From NCBI GenBank assembly GCA_037127315.1, contig JBBBDQ010000227.1, forward strand, positions 472,501 through 536,500: a stretch of 64,000 bases of DNA, given 5' to 3'. Source of the DNA: Ascarosepion bandense (Eukaryota > Mollusca > Cephalopoda > Sepiida > Sepiidae). A program made the position numbers and the translations under genes. Below the pieces are notes generated by a model. It saw only the letters and a program-made list of their open reading frames with translations, was not told the DNA's origin and ran no database searches. The first letter of the stretch is position 1, and each line of letters opens with the position of its first letter. This document shows, one piece after another, positions 52,385-62,514 of the stretch.

Positions 52385-52711
52385 TATAGCAAAGCAGGAC
52401 TGTCTGTGGATAACTATTTACACTGTCGCACGCCGATTGAGCATTGTGGAAAAATAAACAGTAGCTACTTACGCATTTACGCAATGTTCATTCAGTAATG
52501 AATTTGAACACTCTCGGCTACTGGTGTGCGTTTACATTCCGTATATAAAAAGCTAAAATCCGCTTTCTTCCACCGAGCTCCCAGAACTTAGAGGAAGAAT
52601 CGCCAACTGATGCCAATTCGGTCGGGTTTTAATCCTGACTAGAAGCAATCGGATGTCTAACCGTACTGATCAGCTGTGATACAACGAAACAGGACTGTTG
52701 CGGATGACTAT
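52384..52711 (+). repeat. tRNA-derived SINE (family C), full-length, modules at both ends
   Basis: 5' module AGCAAAGCAGGACTGTCTGT and GGATAACTA. A box region AACTTAGAGGAAGAATCGCC, B box GGTCGGGTTTTAATCCTGAC. 3' module GATACAACGAAACAGGACTG and TTGCGGATGACTATATATAC. Both modules share the variant CAGGACTGT where other copies have CAGATCTGT. Confidence 0.85.
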
Positions 52712-52734
52712 ATATACATATATATATATATATC

Positions 52735-52800
52735 ACTTTACCTTAGCAAGGCGAGAATGCCACTAGTACGCAGGAAGTTACAGAGTGTGATTCCAGTGGT
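52735..52800 (-). mobile_element. LINE J 3' UTR scrap
   Basis: CACTTTACCTTAGCAAGGCG and AATGCCACTAGTACGCAGG correspond to the minus-strand LINE J 3' end at 26020-26050. Confidence 0.6.
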
Positions 52801-52929
52801 CAAAAAAAAAAAAAAATGAAATGGTGTCTAGACACCAAACATCTCTTTTAGTTAATTTTATGTCGCTGAATCTGAAAATGAATTTATTTTTCTTGGTTAA
52901 CTACCATTTTGCTATACAGAAATACCTCA

Positions 52930-53125
52930 ATTTTAGTAAAAAAAAAAGTATTTTTTATTTGCTTTCTGTATGTATGTTATTGATATCCAGCAGTAATCAG
53001 CTATCATTCGTTTGTCCTTCTGTCCCTGGTAGCGCTCTTCCATTGTTTTGATACCCTGATGGAATCGTTCTCCTTGATCATTACTCACGTCGCCACAGTT
53101 ATCCGGAAATTTATTTAGATGTAAA
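52930..53125 (-). pseudogene. Fragment of an unnamed multicopy protein family (QGERFHQ block)
   Basis: Minus strand reads HFLHLNKFPDNCGDVSNDQG, then ERFHQGIKTMEERYQGQKDK and RMIADYCW. I recognise this string from a protein family repeated in many invertebrate genomes, usually annotated as hypothetical or transposon-associated. I recall no function. About 60 residues are conserved; flanking DNA on both sides is AT-rich and non-coding. Probably a decayed copy or a single exon-like remnant. Confidence 0.6.
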
Positions 53126-53595
53126 AAATGAACATTAATACTTATATTAGCATATTAGTGATAAAGTGTATTGCTGATAAAGTTTATCAGTTAATTTAAA
53201 TATTGAAGATAAATTGGAAAAATTTGATACTTCTATTTTAAAATTTTTGACTCAAAAACACTTTTTTCTGATAAAAATACTTTATTTCAGGTGGCTGAAA
53301 TCGGCCTACTTAAAAATTGATGGGTTCTACGATCTTTATTAACTGAATCTTTCGATCAACCAAGATGGTAAATTGATCTTTTTCCAAAAATGAGCAGTTT
53401 CACTAGAGTAAAATCAGTAGCTAAACATAAAAATCTAAGGCCGTTTTCGGAATCAGCACTATCAAATTAGCTAAAAAACGTTTTGTTTGCACCAAAGATC
53501 GTGTTAACCAGTGTTGTAGATACTGATATTGCGCATGTATGTTGGATGAAACGGATATTTCTAAGTGAAATTGTCAAAATTTTCAAGAACAATAA
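53126..53595. other. No recognised feature
   Basis: AT-rich; may be the upstream remainder of the element at 52930, but no coding frame is visible. Confidence 0.4.
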
Positions 53596-53624
53596 TCTAA
53601 ACTTATTTATAAATGGAACATTGT

Positions 53625-53674
<50 letters not shown>

Positions 53675-53932
53675 ACGCGCGTTACCTATAGACTCCGAAA
53701 CGGAATTTTTCTTGAAATTTACACAGTTGTACTATAAGCGTCTGCGAGTGTTCTTAGCTAGGTTTTGTGTCGAGGTACCCCCGATAAATATCGAAAATCG
53801 ATAATCGAAAAAATCAGGTTATAGAAAGAGTGGTCCGATTTTAATCAAATTTGATACACTCATAGACAAAGACATAAGAAACGATATTCAAAAGTTTCAA
53901 GGTTGCAGTTCTTACAATAGTGCAGAAAATCG

Positions 53933-53986
<54 letters not shown>

Positions 53987-54357
53987 GCAAGATGTTTGTG
54001 TTGTGTCTGTTTATCTGCCTGTTTATCTGTCTGTATTTTTTTCAGCCCTTTTATTTTAGTTTTTGCTTCGGGTTTGGCTCTAAGTAGGTATAATTGTAGT
54101 TCTTAGTCTCAGTCATGATACCATTTACTCAGAGGACTTCAAAATTCAGTTTACGACCAAATAAGCTTATTTGATAACGATACCAGGAGATCAAAATTTG
54201 ACTTACATCCATTCATCTTTCTTTCAGTCTACGGTTTCGCTTTAACTGGAAACAACTATTGCTTTTTAGTCTTTCGTGCCAATGTCCAATGTGTCTGAGC
54301 TCCGGGACCATGGATTAGTTTTAAAGCTTTCATTACACCCGAGCAACGCCGGGCTAG
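53596..54357 (+). mobile_element. Non-autonomous Helitron (full-length)
   Basis: Starts TCTAAACTTATTTATAAATG after A and ends with hairpin CCCGAGCAACGCCGGG and CTAG before T. It lacks the TATACTG that precedes CTAG elsewhere. Longer (GT)n (about 40 bp) and (TA)n (about 45 bp) tracts than the other copies. Confidence 0.9.
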
Positions 54358-54489
54358 TAATGAAAATAAAAACAGAGTAAAACAGTACAAGAAATGAACA
54401 ATGGCAAAGCAACTGAAAGACAGTAACAAAGTAGAAATTTAACGCAACAGCAATAGTGTACACACGTAAAATATGATTATAGCCTTCTG
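54358..54489. other. Spacer
   Basis: A-rich and unassigned. Confidence 0.4.
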
Positions 54490-55015
54490 ACTTTTTTTTA
54501 GAGTTAGATCCACTCTGTACAAGACTTCAGGGCTACACAAGGTTGTGGGTTACGTTAAGTGGTAGTTAAGAGAAGATGATAATGGTTAACTCTAGACTTG
54601 ACTAGGTTCAGATTTTAGTGATCACGGAAGCATCCTCTCGAGAGTCTGTTTCACAGAGCAGTGATTCGTGATAAGAAGCTGTTCCTGTGAAACTTAACTC
54701 TAACCATTGGAATACGGAGGGAATATGGCTTATTTGCTACAATAGCGGGTCCTAGCCGTGAAAGAACTTGCGAAACCAAGGAACGTAGTTCGTGCTAGCA
54801 CTTTCCATGGAAGTAGTAGTAGAACAGTAAAAGGCTCGCTATATACCGCCTGTGAGAGAGCGAGGTTGGAATGGAAAATATTTCTTCTTCAACCAGGACT
54901 CGGATAAGCTTTTGAACTCTTTAAAAACTGGAAAGTGAGGACTGGGCAGGTTCTGCTCAAATATGGCAACACTACTCCATTTTCGGCGTGATCTAGTTCT
55001 TATAAACGGTAGAGG
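54490..55015 (-). pseudogene. LINE K C-terminal relic, unit 1
   Basis: Minus strand from 55015: LSSTVYKN, ITPKME.CCHI, then GDELF-like and YF-rich blocks and an end near the GAAACAGACTCTCG region (the counterpart of FFPRTATLWKRLPRGCFP in unit 2). It is colinear with 55165-56030, of which it is a tandem partner. Stops throughout. Confidence 0.65.
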
Positions 55016-55164
55016 ATAGCATGAGGAGTCGGGTACTTACTGGAGCGTTACAGAGAGCCGAAAATTTATTGTCTATTTGTCTACCTAACACCGTTAAAAG
55101 AAAACTGTTTACATAAAACTTAGAATATTTGTATATCTCGGTCCATTCCTTTTTTACCGTAAGG
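55016..55164. other. Junction between LINE K units
   Basis: Sequence between the two units; a 67-codon minus frame runs across it. No separate feature. Confidence 0.4.
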
Positions 55165-56030
55165 TTTAGTCTGTACAATACCCGGGGGTCACTCACAATA
55201 GGGGGTTACGTTAAGAGGTGGTTTATACGAATGGGAGAGGAAGATATAAGTTAACCCTAGACTTAAAGAGGCTAAGATTTTTTAGGGAAAACATCCTCTA
55301 GGGAGTCGTTTCCACAGAGTAGCGGTTCGCGGGAAGAATCTGTTCGTGCGTGGAACTAACCGATCACCTATGGGATTGTGGGTGGTTTCCTACAATATAA
55401 GTAGTATGGCGGCTGCTACCCGTGAAAGTAGGAATTGGCGAGACTAAGGGAATTGGTTCGTCCGTGAACTTTCCATGAAAGTAAGAACAGAGTAGGGAGA
55501 GGCTTGCCATATCTCGCCTGTGCGACACACGTTGGAGGGTGAGAAATAACTCGTCACCTACAAGAACATTTGAGGTATGTAAAGCCTGCAATGTAAAGTG
55601 TATGTAAAGTGCGTTGTGGTGCAGTGGATATCGACTTGGAACGAAAGATCGGGGAGCCGAGTTCGAATTCCAGTTGAATTCGTTGCATTCACTTACGCGC
55701 AAATACCCTTGGGAAAGGTATTAATCCGTCTCTTCCTTCCAGTTATGGGTTAAATAAAAGGACAGATTGGGTTCTATAGCCTTAGCTGGCAACCAGTCTA
55801 CCACAGAAAGCAATGACAACCTGCTGTAGGATAATCTTCTACCAAGTCAGTCATGTCTCTTTGGAGACATGATCGCCCAAAGCGTGTATCATGTAAGGCA
55901 CTTAACTGACTGACTGAAAGTCTGCAAAGTGAGGTGTGTGCAGCTTCTGCTCAAATATGGCAACACTACTCCATTTTCGGCCTGATCTGGTTCTTATAAA
56001 CGGTAGAGGATAGCTTGACGAGTCGGGTAC
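55165..56030 (-). pseudogene. LINE K C-terminal relic, unit 2, split by SINE A
   Basis: Minus-strand blocks: the MEYCCHI-type region near 55960, then beyond the SINE LTLQRVSHRRDMASLSLL, YFHGKFTDEPIPLVS and, in another frame, FFPRTATLWKRLPRGCFP. This order (SHRR..A.L.L...YFHG...L..P...FF.RT..LW..LP...FP) marks the C-terminus of Jockey/CR1-type LINEs. SINE A (55610-55917) sits between the first two blocks. Confidence 0.75.
55610..55917 (+). repeat. tRNA-derived SINE (family A), full-length
   Basis: GTGCGTTGTGGTGCAGTGGA head with A box, CGAGTTCGAATTCCAG B box, CACTTACGCGCAAATACCC body, CAGTCATGTCTCTTTGGAGA, end GGCACTTAACTGACTGACTG. The best A-box in the window. Inserted in LINE K unit 2. Confidence 0.95.
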
Positions 56031-57318
56031 GAACGTAGCCATCACCATAACAAGTGTTACAACCCCAGGTGAGGGTGGATCTATGAACAACACAAATTAG
56101 GATGTGGTCTTGTGCTTCTAAATGCTGCCAATATCGCAATGAAAGGCATTGCTGCTAAATGTAGTTTATTGTTATACTCAGAATGTAACCAAACTCTCAC
56201 CTGTTAACATCATTCAAGGGAAACGTGTTTGTGGAATAAGTACATTTTTTACGTTTTGGAGAAATTATTGAAGACGGAGAAAATGGTGGTTTCTTCTAAA
56301 CTGCATATGCTATCAAAATAAATTCGGGGAATAATTGTAAGTCTTTTTGGTTGCTTAGACTTCGGGACTCTTTCTTGGCTCTCTCTGTTTGTTTACATCT
56401 TCAGCCAGGAACTCTATGAGAGGCGACAGTCTCTATTTTTACGGTCGTGGCTCCCCAGTTGGGAACTGTCACTACCTTGTCGTTACATCTCGACTGGTCT
56501 CGTCTTGACTCGAACTGAACTCAACCCGACTGAAGCTCCAACTCCAACTGCAACTGACTTTGGTCGTCAGGGGCTCTAGTTTTATACCTGTCCCAAATTC
56601 TCTTGGGAGAGGCATTACGGACGCCGGGTGTCCATGCAAATCAAATCTTTAGCCAATGAAATCACTTCCGCCTTTGCACTTTGAGGCGGAGTTACTTCCT
56701 TCTTTTGGTTTAACCAATGAAACAGCAATATTTCTGGTGATATCACTTCTTTCCGTCTTCTTACCTTGATTCAACTAATTACCTCATTTATTTTTCAGAT
56801 TTTAAATCTGTTCACAGGAAAATTGAGAATTTCAGGATTCAACCTTTTTGGCATCATCAAAGATTTGTGAGAATCTCTTTTCAATAATCCAAACAATGTT
56901 TTGGCTACGGTTTGCTTTCCACTTTTACCAGCTGTAAGGCTCAGTGCTTTCAATGGTACGTTGTTTTCGCTTTATCAAATAATAGCCGGCTGATGCGATG
57001 ACCTCGTCTGACCTGCTGCCTACACTTGCAATGTTTTTAATTCACTCTATACTCAGCTAGTTTTCAATATTTCATTTTGCAATACTTTAACTGCGTTCAT
57101 ATTGCAACTGAATAAACAATTTTATTATCTATTAGGTTTATTTTTCTCTCTGCTCATATTGGGACAATTAATCTGCACAATTAATAATACAACTAATAAT
57201 ATTTTCTTTCGCTCCATCGTGCTAGAAGAGTGTTATATTTTTCCTCATGCAAAAATAGTGTTACAGCACAAGACCGATAGTATGGGCCACCCAGTTGGGC
57301 TCGAACTCTCTCTTTCCC
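56031..57318. other. Mostly unassigned; family D scrap
   Basis: 56150-56200 (CATTGCTGCTAAATGTAGTT, TATTGTTATACTCAGAATGT) resembles the family D 3' end at 46455. 56330-56640 is GC-richer with an imperfect run of CGACTGG/TGACTCG/CAACTGC hexamer-like words. No coding frame found. Confidence 0.4.
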
Positions 57319-57430
57319 AATCAGTTAAGTGCCATATGTGATACACACTTGGGCGAACATGTCTCGAAAGAGACATGACTGACTGGACAGAAGATTATCC
57401 CGCAGTAGGTTGCCATTACTTTCTGCGGTA
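57319..57430 (-). repeat. SINE A 3' end fragment
   Basis: AATCAGTTAAGTGCCATATG, CTCGAAAGAGACATGACTGA and CCCGCAGTAGGTTGCCATTA: the last 110 bp of family A, 5'-truncated. Confidence 0.88.
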
Positions 57431-58004
57431 ACTCACTACCCAGCCGTAATTGTTCAAGCAAGACAAGCTTGTTGATCATTACAGCTTCTGTATATATTAA
57501 TCCACCAGCAAATTTGGGATTTGTCATTAAACACGATCGACCAGCCCATCACGAACAGCTGAACTATATCTATCAACCTAAGAAAGATAATAGCCGATAA
57601 TGCCAAAATACGACATGGCAGCAAACACTTTACTGTTGGCTATTACTGGATTAGAAGCACCCTCACCTGCCACGGTGGCTAGTAAATCCCTATTACGGAC
57701 GACTACTCTTAACCCGTCGTTTATACTGCAATTAAGCTGAGTAAGTATTATTTGCAGTTTCTCGTAAAGAGATCATAATCTAGTGTAATCAAACTTTCGA
57801 AGTCTAGAACGTTCAAACTCTGGGTAACGATGACTTTTGTCGGTTTTTGATCAGGTCTATCTACGCAATTTTGCGCACAAGACTTTGGATAACTTCGTTG
57901 ATAGTTTTTCAGTCACTTTCCTAGTGCCACCGGCTGAAATTGTCAATTTCAGGCCGATAACATCAAGAATATACATTCCTCACAAATAAAGCATTACATG
58001 AAAG
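57431..58004. other. No recognised feature
   Basis: No assigned element. Confidence 0.4.
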
Positions 58005-58035
58005 CAAATGCACTAACCGCTCGGCCACGTTTTCT
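58005..58035 (-). other. tRNA-like D-arm scrap
   Basis: Minus strand CGTGGCCGAGCGGTTAGTGC matches the D-arm of class II (Leu/Ser) tRNAs. There is no T arm downstream, so only a 5' fragment or chance. Confidence 0.3.
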
Positions 58036-58054
58036 CTCTCTCTCTCCCTCTCTA

Positions 58055-58095
<41 letters not shown>
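58036..58095. repeat. (CT)n and (TA)n tract
   Basis: CT repeats to 58070, then TA repeats that form the 3' tail of the adjacent SINE C. Confidence 0.95.
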
Positions 58096-58402
58096 ATCAT
58101 CCGCAGACAGATCTGTTTCGCTGTATCATAGCTCTTCAGTACGGTTAGACATCCAATTGCTTTTTACCCAGGATTGAAACCCAGCCGAATTGGCGTCAGT
58201 CGGCGATTCTAACTCTGGGCTATGAGCGCTCGGTAGAAGTAGACAGACATTTTAGAGTGTATATTATCATCATACACGCCCAACAGCTGAGAGTGTTCTA
58301 ATTCATTGCTGAATGAACGATGCGTAGATGCTAGAGTAGCTATTGTTTTTCAAAGTTTACCATTCTTCCAGAGTGCTCAATCAGGGTGTGAGAGCGTAAA
58401 TG
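58096..58402 (-). repeat. tRNA-derived SINE (family C), full-length
   Basis: Minus strand: ATAGCCCAGAGTTAGAATCG A box, GGCTGGGTTTCAATCCTGGG B box, end GATACAGCGAAACAGATCTG, TCTGCGGATGAT and (TA)n. Colinear with 29109-29412. Confidence 0.88.
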
Positions 58403-58520
58403 GTCATCTGCAGACATATATATATATATAGTCATCCGCAGACAGATCTGTTTTGCTGTATCACAGCTCATCAGTACGATTAGACATCCGATTGCGGTAG
58501 AAAGAGGCAGATTTTAGCGT
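58403..58520 (-). repeat. SINE C terminal modules, extra copies
   Basis: A short GTCATCTGCAGACA with (TA)n at 58403-58430 abuts the 5' end of the previous SINE C, then a longer 3' end (GTCATCCGCAGACAGATCTG, TAGACATCCGATTGCGG) runs to about 58485. This repeats the end-module arrangement seen at 29413. Confidence 0.8.
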
Positions 58521-58536
58521 GTGGTATACCATGTAG

Positions 58537-58599
<63 letters not shown>

Positions 58600-58814
58600 C
58601 CTGTCTGCAGATGACTATATACAATTTTGAAGAAATGGCCCCTGATTGACCCGAGTCGAGGGGTATGTGAATAAAGGCGTAACAACGTTTAAGAGTTCAC
58701 TTACTGAACATATACTTATTTCTAAACACCGCTCTAATATTTCTGCAAACTCTACAAGGAGGTGATTTTTTTCATTATCTATGTAGAATTATGTGTACAT
58801 CTCAAGTGTAATAC

Positions 58815-58855
<41 letters not shown>

Positions 58856-59244
58856 AAACACTCTGGAAGTGATGCTAATTATACGAAAACACCACTAGAT
58901 ATGGAAACCTTGACATGAAGCAGTAGTTAGTGCCTAAATGTCATCGTTATGCAGAGAGTGACGACCTGACAAAACACTTCCTGGTCATGCATAGTAGTTG
59001 CTAATTTGTCCATTTTGCATCCAAAATTAGTTGATTATCATCGATTTTCGAATGACAGCCAATTAAATTAACGGATCAGTTAATATAAAACACCTTAAGA
59101 TACTGAAAGGATAATTCTAAGGTAGCATAATCGCTTAACTTCCGAATCCAAATATTTGAAAGCTTCATATTATATATGTATTGAGCACTTTTTTAATACA
59201 ACTGTGTACTGGTCTAATTTGATCCTGACCAATCACTGGTTATA
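58521..59244. other. Microsatellites and unassigned DNA
   Basis: (CA)n(TA)n at 58541-58601, (TA)n at 58821-58853, remainder AT-rich and unassigned. Confidence 0.6.
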
Positions 59245-59521
59245 TATATATATCCCAACCCGAAGAACCTTTCGGCCAACACTTGTCAAGGGCTACGTTG
59301 GTTTTATTACAAAGGGTCAAAAATAGAGGATAAAAACAATGGATTACTTACAATACTGGCGGAAGATGAAACTCATTTAAAAATAAACTTTATTCAATAA
59401 ATATTAAAATGTTGTTTTTGTCCTCTATTTTTGACCCTTTGTAATAAAGCCAACGTAGCCCTTGACAAGTGTTGGCCGAAAGATTCCTCGGGTTGGGATA
59501 ATTATGACGTCTATCTTGTTT

Positions 59522-59525
<4 letters not shown>
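59245..59525. mobile_element. Palindromic remnant with CGAAAG-type inverted ends
   Basis: Arms at 59260-59335 (CCCAACCCGAAGAACCTTTC, GGCCAACACTTGTCAAGGGC) and 59420-59500 (inverse) are about 78 bp, with a 90 bp A/T-rich middle. The minus-to-plus motif CTTGACAAG...GGCCGAAAG faintly resembles CUGANGA...GAAA. Flanked by (TA)n on both sides. Possibly Penelope-like termini. Confidence 0.4.

Positions 59526-59579
<54 letters not shown>
59526..59579. repeat. (TA)n tract
   Basis: Long TA repeat. Confidence 0.95.
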
Positions 59580-59582
<3 letters not shown>

Positions 59583-59890
59583 CGAACTAAAAGTGAGCCA
59601 ACAGTCGACCGTGGTTTCACTCGCCGGCTCGTCAGGATCGTTAGTTCGTGTTTTTGCTCTACTTTCGTACTTTCGTACTTTCGTATTGAACTCTTTCTTG
59701 TTAAGCTTTTCGTCTTGGGTTTTTTTTCTTTCGAACACAGCTTATGCTTTGTTTGTTTCTTTTTTTTTTATTCCGCTCTACCCATTTGGTAGTACCTTTT
59801 GGGTTTGAGTGACTTACTTTACCGATTTGGTAGCAGTAGGTTTTCTGATTTCGGTCGTGATTAGTGCGACTGTTTTGTTGGTACGTTTTA
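59580..59890 (+). mobile_element. Possible Penelope-like remnant (same family as 16376)
   Basis: GCCAACAGTCGACCGTGGTT with a hammerhead-like motif, followed by GTGTTTTTGCTCTACTTTCG and a T-rich body ending in (TA)n at 59892. The order matches 16390-16777. Three CTTTCGTA repeats at 59661. No protein coding. Confidence 0.45.
59607..59635 (-). ncRNA. Hammerhead-ribozyme-like motif
   Basis: Minus strand: CTGACGA, a 10-nt segment, GAAACC, AC, GGTC. Stem III ACC/GGU with a 2-nt loop and a canonical GUC. Stem II pairs weakly, as in the 16403 motif. Stem I can form G-C and A-U next to the core. Confidence 0.45.
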
Positions 59891-60290
59891 CAATATATAT
59901 ATATATATATATATAACATAATCAGCCATGTTTCTAATCTTATTAAAATACATACATATATACATCACCCCTTAAATTTGGTCCCGATTATTATGTATGG
60001 GGCATAGTTAAGCGAGTGACTAACAAAACTTCTTGAAGTAGCAAAGATAAACTGAACGTATGGATTATAGCAGCTAAAATCAGAAGACTGTTTAGAAAAG
60101 TTGCAGGAGATTCTAAATTCGTCAAGATTCCATGGCTCAAGCTAATGGCAATTTTATTGAATAAATTTACTCTTAAGTATTTCAAGATATTTTTCTGCAA
60201 TTTTGGTAAATATATCTGATAAAATGAGATGTCAGTATTATTTTAATTTTGGCGTAATTTATGCAACAATTGATCCATCGTACCCTATAT

Positions 60291-60295
<5 letters not shown>
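59891..60295. other. (TA)n and unassigned DNA
   Basis: (TA)n at 59892-59914; remainder AT-rich and unassigned. Confidence 0.5.

Positions 60296-60340
<45 letters not shown>
60296..60340. repeat. (TA)n tract
   Basis: Perfect TA repeat. Confidence 0.95.
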
Positions 60341-60342
<2 letters not shown>

Positions 60343-60610
60343 AGCAAGAAATAAAGTCAATTTTAAATTTACAGGCATTTTTTAAAAGATGGTGGAATAA
60401 AAGAAACATGAAAATGACTGACCGGTTTCAATCCCGTTTTTCGTCAGGGTCAATTTGAAGATTTTTAATTCTTCAATATTTAAAATATTAAAATTGAAGA
60501 TGAATCAAGACTAAGGGAGAAAAGTAGGGGATGGGCACTCACTAAATGGTAAATTTACCATTTAGTGTCTGCCCATCCCCTTCTCTATTTCCCCCTATAC
60601 AGTCTATGTA
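60341..60610. mobile_element. Possible Penelope-like terminal remnant
   Basis: Follows (TA)n, carries GACTGACCGGTTTCAATCCC and TTTTCGTCAGGGTCAA, then a palindrome at 60510-60608 with a perfect core (CACTAAATGGTAAA/TTTACCATTTAGTG) and GGGGATGGGCA/TGCCCATCCCC. Arms extend about 45-50 bp each. I infer the class from the motif only. Confidence 0.4.
60420..60447 (-). ncRNA. Hammerhead-ribozyme-like motif
   Basis: Minus strand CTGACGA, 11 nt, GAAACC, GGTC: all core blocks in order, with a zero-loop stem III (ACC/GGU) that could only pair in a dimer. Minimal stem III is a known property of hammerheads in Penelope-like elements. Stem II has only two A-U pairs. Confidence 0.4.
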
Positions 60611-61124
60611 AATATTGTAGATATAAAAATTGATACCAAGTGCCGACATTATTATATCATTTTTAAGTTGCATATGCTATCCATTTTAGTTGATGCTGCT
60701 GAAGGTCCTCAGTTAAATTGATTTCTTTTTTTTTTATAATTCTTTGTTGTAATCTTTTTGGAGGGTGTAAAAGCTTTATTAATGTTAACAACTCAGTCAT
60801 ATTAAAATTATGGATAAGAAGAAAACAGAACAATAACAAGAAACAAAGGAAAGAAGTGTAAGGACAATAAAATAAACTGAAACAATATCAACATAAAAGA
60901 TCAAAAGGCAAACAAAAATTCATGGAAATAACAAAAAAGAAGTTAACTGGTTTTCTATCCTCAATGTTCGCAGCCAGTGGAGATCAAATGTGTAAAATGT
61001 GTGAATATAATTATAATCAAACAAGGATTATATTAAGACCTAACAGCCATTCCTTTTGCTTTCAGAATAAGGGCTGCCTTGACAAGATGGGTCTGTCACA
61101 AAATAAATTATTTCAATTCTAAAC
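60611..61124. other. No recognised feature
   Basis: AT-rich. A 66-codon plus frame at 60922 has three Cys (CKMCEY) but no recognised domain. Confidence 0.4.
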
Positions 61125-61505
61125 AACAAACTACATGGTTTCTCCTTCAAAGTAATCCCACTCGAGTATAATGGCTTTTCCAAGCCTCTCTACCACGTTT
61201 CTCTTTACTACTAGAAAGATTATTCTTGGATCGCACCTCATATCCATCGCAACGTGGATCTTCACGATCTCCACCTCTTTAAAACGGGCCCCACTTGATG
61301 CTCCCCTTTAGCTTGGAAAAAAGAAAAAAAAAGACACACGGAACAAGTTCAGATGAAGAGATAGGTTTTTTTTCCAGTACGACGATGTTCTTTTTGGCCA
61401 AGCACTGTCGGATGCTCGGGAATTGTGAGCATTGTTGTGGCGAAGCAGCCATAATTTGTTTTTTCCAGAAATATCGTTTGTTTCCGCGCACTGAGCGAAG
61501 CAAAC
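61125..61505 (-). pseudogene. Mariner-like transposase relic (third lineage)
   Basis: The minus strand reads IRQCLAKKNIVVLEKKPISS, SELVPCVFFFLFSKLKGSIK, then VVERLGKAIILEWDYFEG. It matches the mariner pattern IRQFLAKKNI.VLEHPPYSPDLAPCDFFLFPKLK followed by a YFEG C-terminus. The PPYSPDLAPCD block, with the last catalytic Asp, is degraded (KPISSSELVPCV). Frames shift around 61290. A different lineage from 26874-27720. Confidence 0.82.
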
Positions 61506-61992
61506 GCTAAGATTACATTTATATACACCTAAGATATATCAGCGGATAACACAATCCGCTTATCCTTCATTTCTCACACAGCACACCCAATCTTGTTACT
61601 TTTCAGACAACACATTGTATATTGCCTGTAATATATTTTACCTGTATTCCGAGTGCATATAAGGCAGAAAATGGTAAAAAAACACTGGATTATTTATTAG
61701 CTGTTTGACAGTATTCTAGTTAATATTTCAGGTCTATAGATTTTGTGATTCTATAAAACCAACCTATGTTTCGAAATCGGATGGTCTTGTCTACCACCTA
61801 GAGACTTCATTCGATCCAAACCCTTTTAATTTGAAAATTAGGTTCCAATTATATAATTGGAAGTTTAACATATTTTATTACTTAAACGTTATTTTTATTT
61901 AATAATCAATTTTGAATAGACGTTTCGTTAATTTATTAAACAGTATACTTATTTATTTTCGAGAAATCTTATTTTAAACAAAAAAGATTGAG
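61506..61992. other. No recognised feature
   Basis: AT-rich; unassigned. Confidence 0.4.
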
Positions 61993-62078
61993 CTCTCTTC
62001 GACCGGATTCGAACCTGCAATCCTTTGAGAAAAAGGAAACCGTCGATAGATCCGACGTGATTTAGACCCTCTCGGCCA
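61993..62078 (-). tRNA. Class II tRNA-like sequence, probable pseudogene
   Basis: Minus strand: TGGCCGAGAGGGTCTAAATC (D arm), a perfect 5 bp anticodon stem CGTCG/CGACG with 7-nt loop GATCTAT, a long variable arm with CCTTT/AAAGG, and GCAGGTTCGAATCCGGT (T arm). The position before the anticodon is A instead of U, the T stem has a mismatch, and no matching acceptor stem is visible. Probably a tRNA pseudogene or SINE head. Confidence 0.5.
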
Positions 62079-62214
62079 TAAACTAAACATGATGGGCTCC
62101 ATATATAAGGTCGATATGAATGTCTCGATCTGACGAGCCTATGTTAGAATTTAAGAGATTTTAGGTTAACGTTTTGTTTTTTCAGTAATTTGCAGTGTTG
62201 TACAAAATTACTGT
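62079..62214. other. Spacer
   Basis: No recognised feature. Confidence 0.4.
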
Positions 62215-62510
62215 TTCTTTTATGTGCTGTGTCCTTTCAAGATGTAGGCGGCCATGTCACTATACCTTTTCCTGTCCCTTGTTGTTTTTAAAACATTTGG
62301 TCCTATTATTTTTCCAAAACTCTGCCATCCATTTCCTTAAACCCATCAACTATGTCACACGCGATTTCGTCAGTCTTTCTTTCCCTGTATCCACCCTGTG
62401 AGCATCATATTCTCCAATTCCTCCTTTTTCATTACGTGTTTCAGAAAATTCTGCTACCTGATGCTAAGTATAAATTTCCTTTTCATTTCCGTTCCATCCA
62501 ATACCTCGAA
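62215..62510 (-). mobile_element. RTE-like LINE 3' end
   Basis: Plus-strand TTTCAAGATGTAGGCGGCCA, CTGCCATCCATTTCCTTAAA and GAGCATCATATTCTCCAAT are the reverse complement of the RTE C-terminus and 3' end, as at 6400 and 34510. Confidence 0.8.
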
Positions 62511-62514
62511 AGAA

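Noticed and set aside
60922..61122. Possible small Cys-rich peptide
   Set aside because: Only 66 codons, no signal peptide and no regular cysteine spacing.
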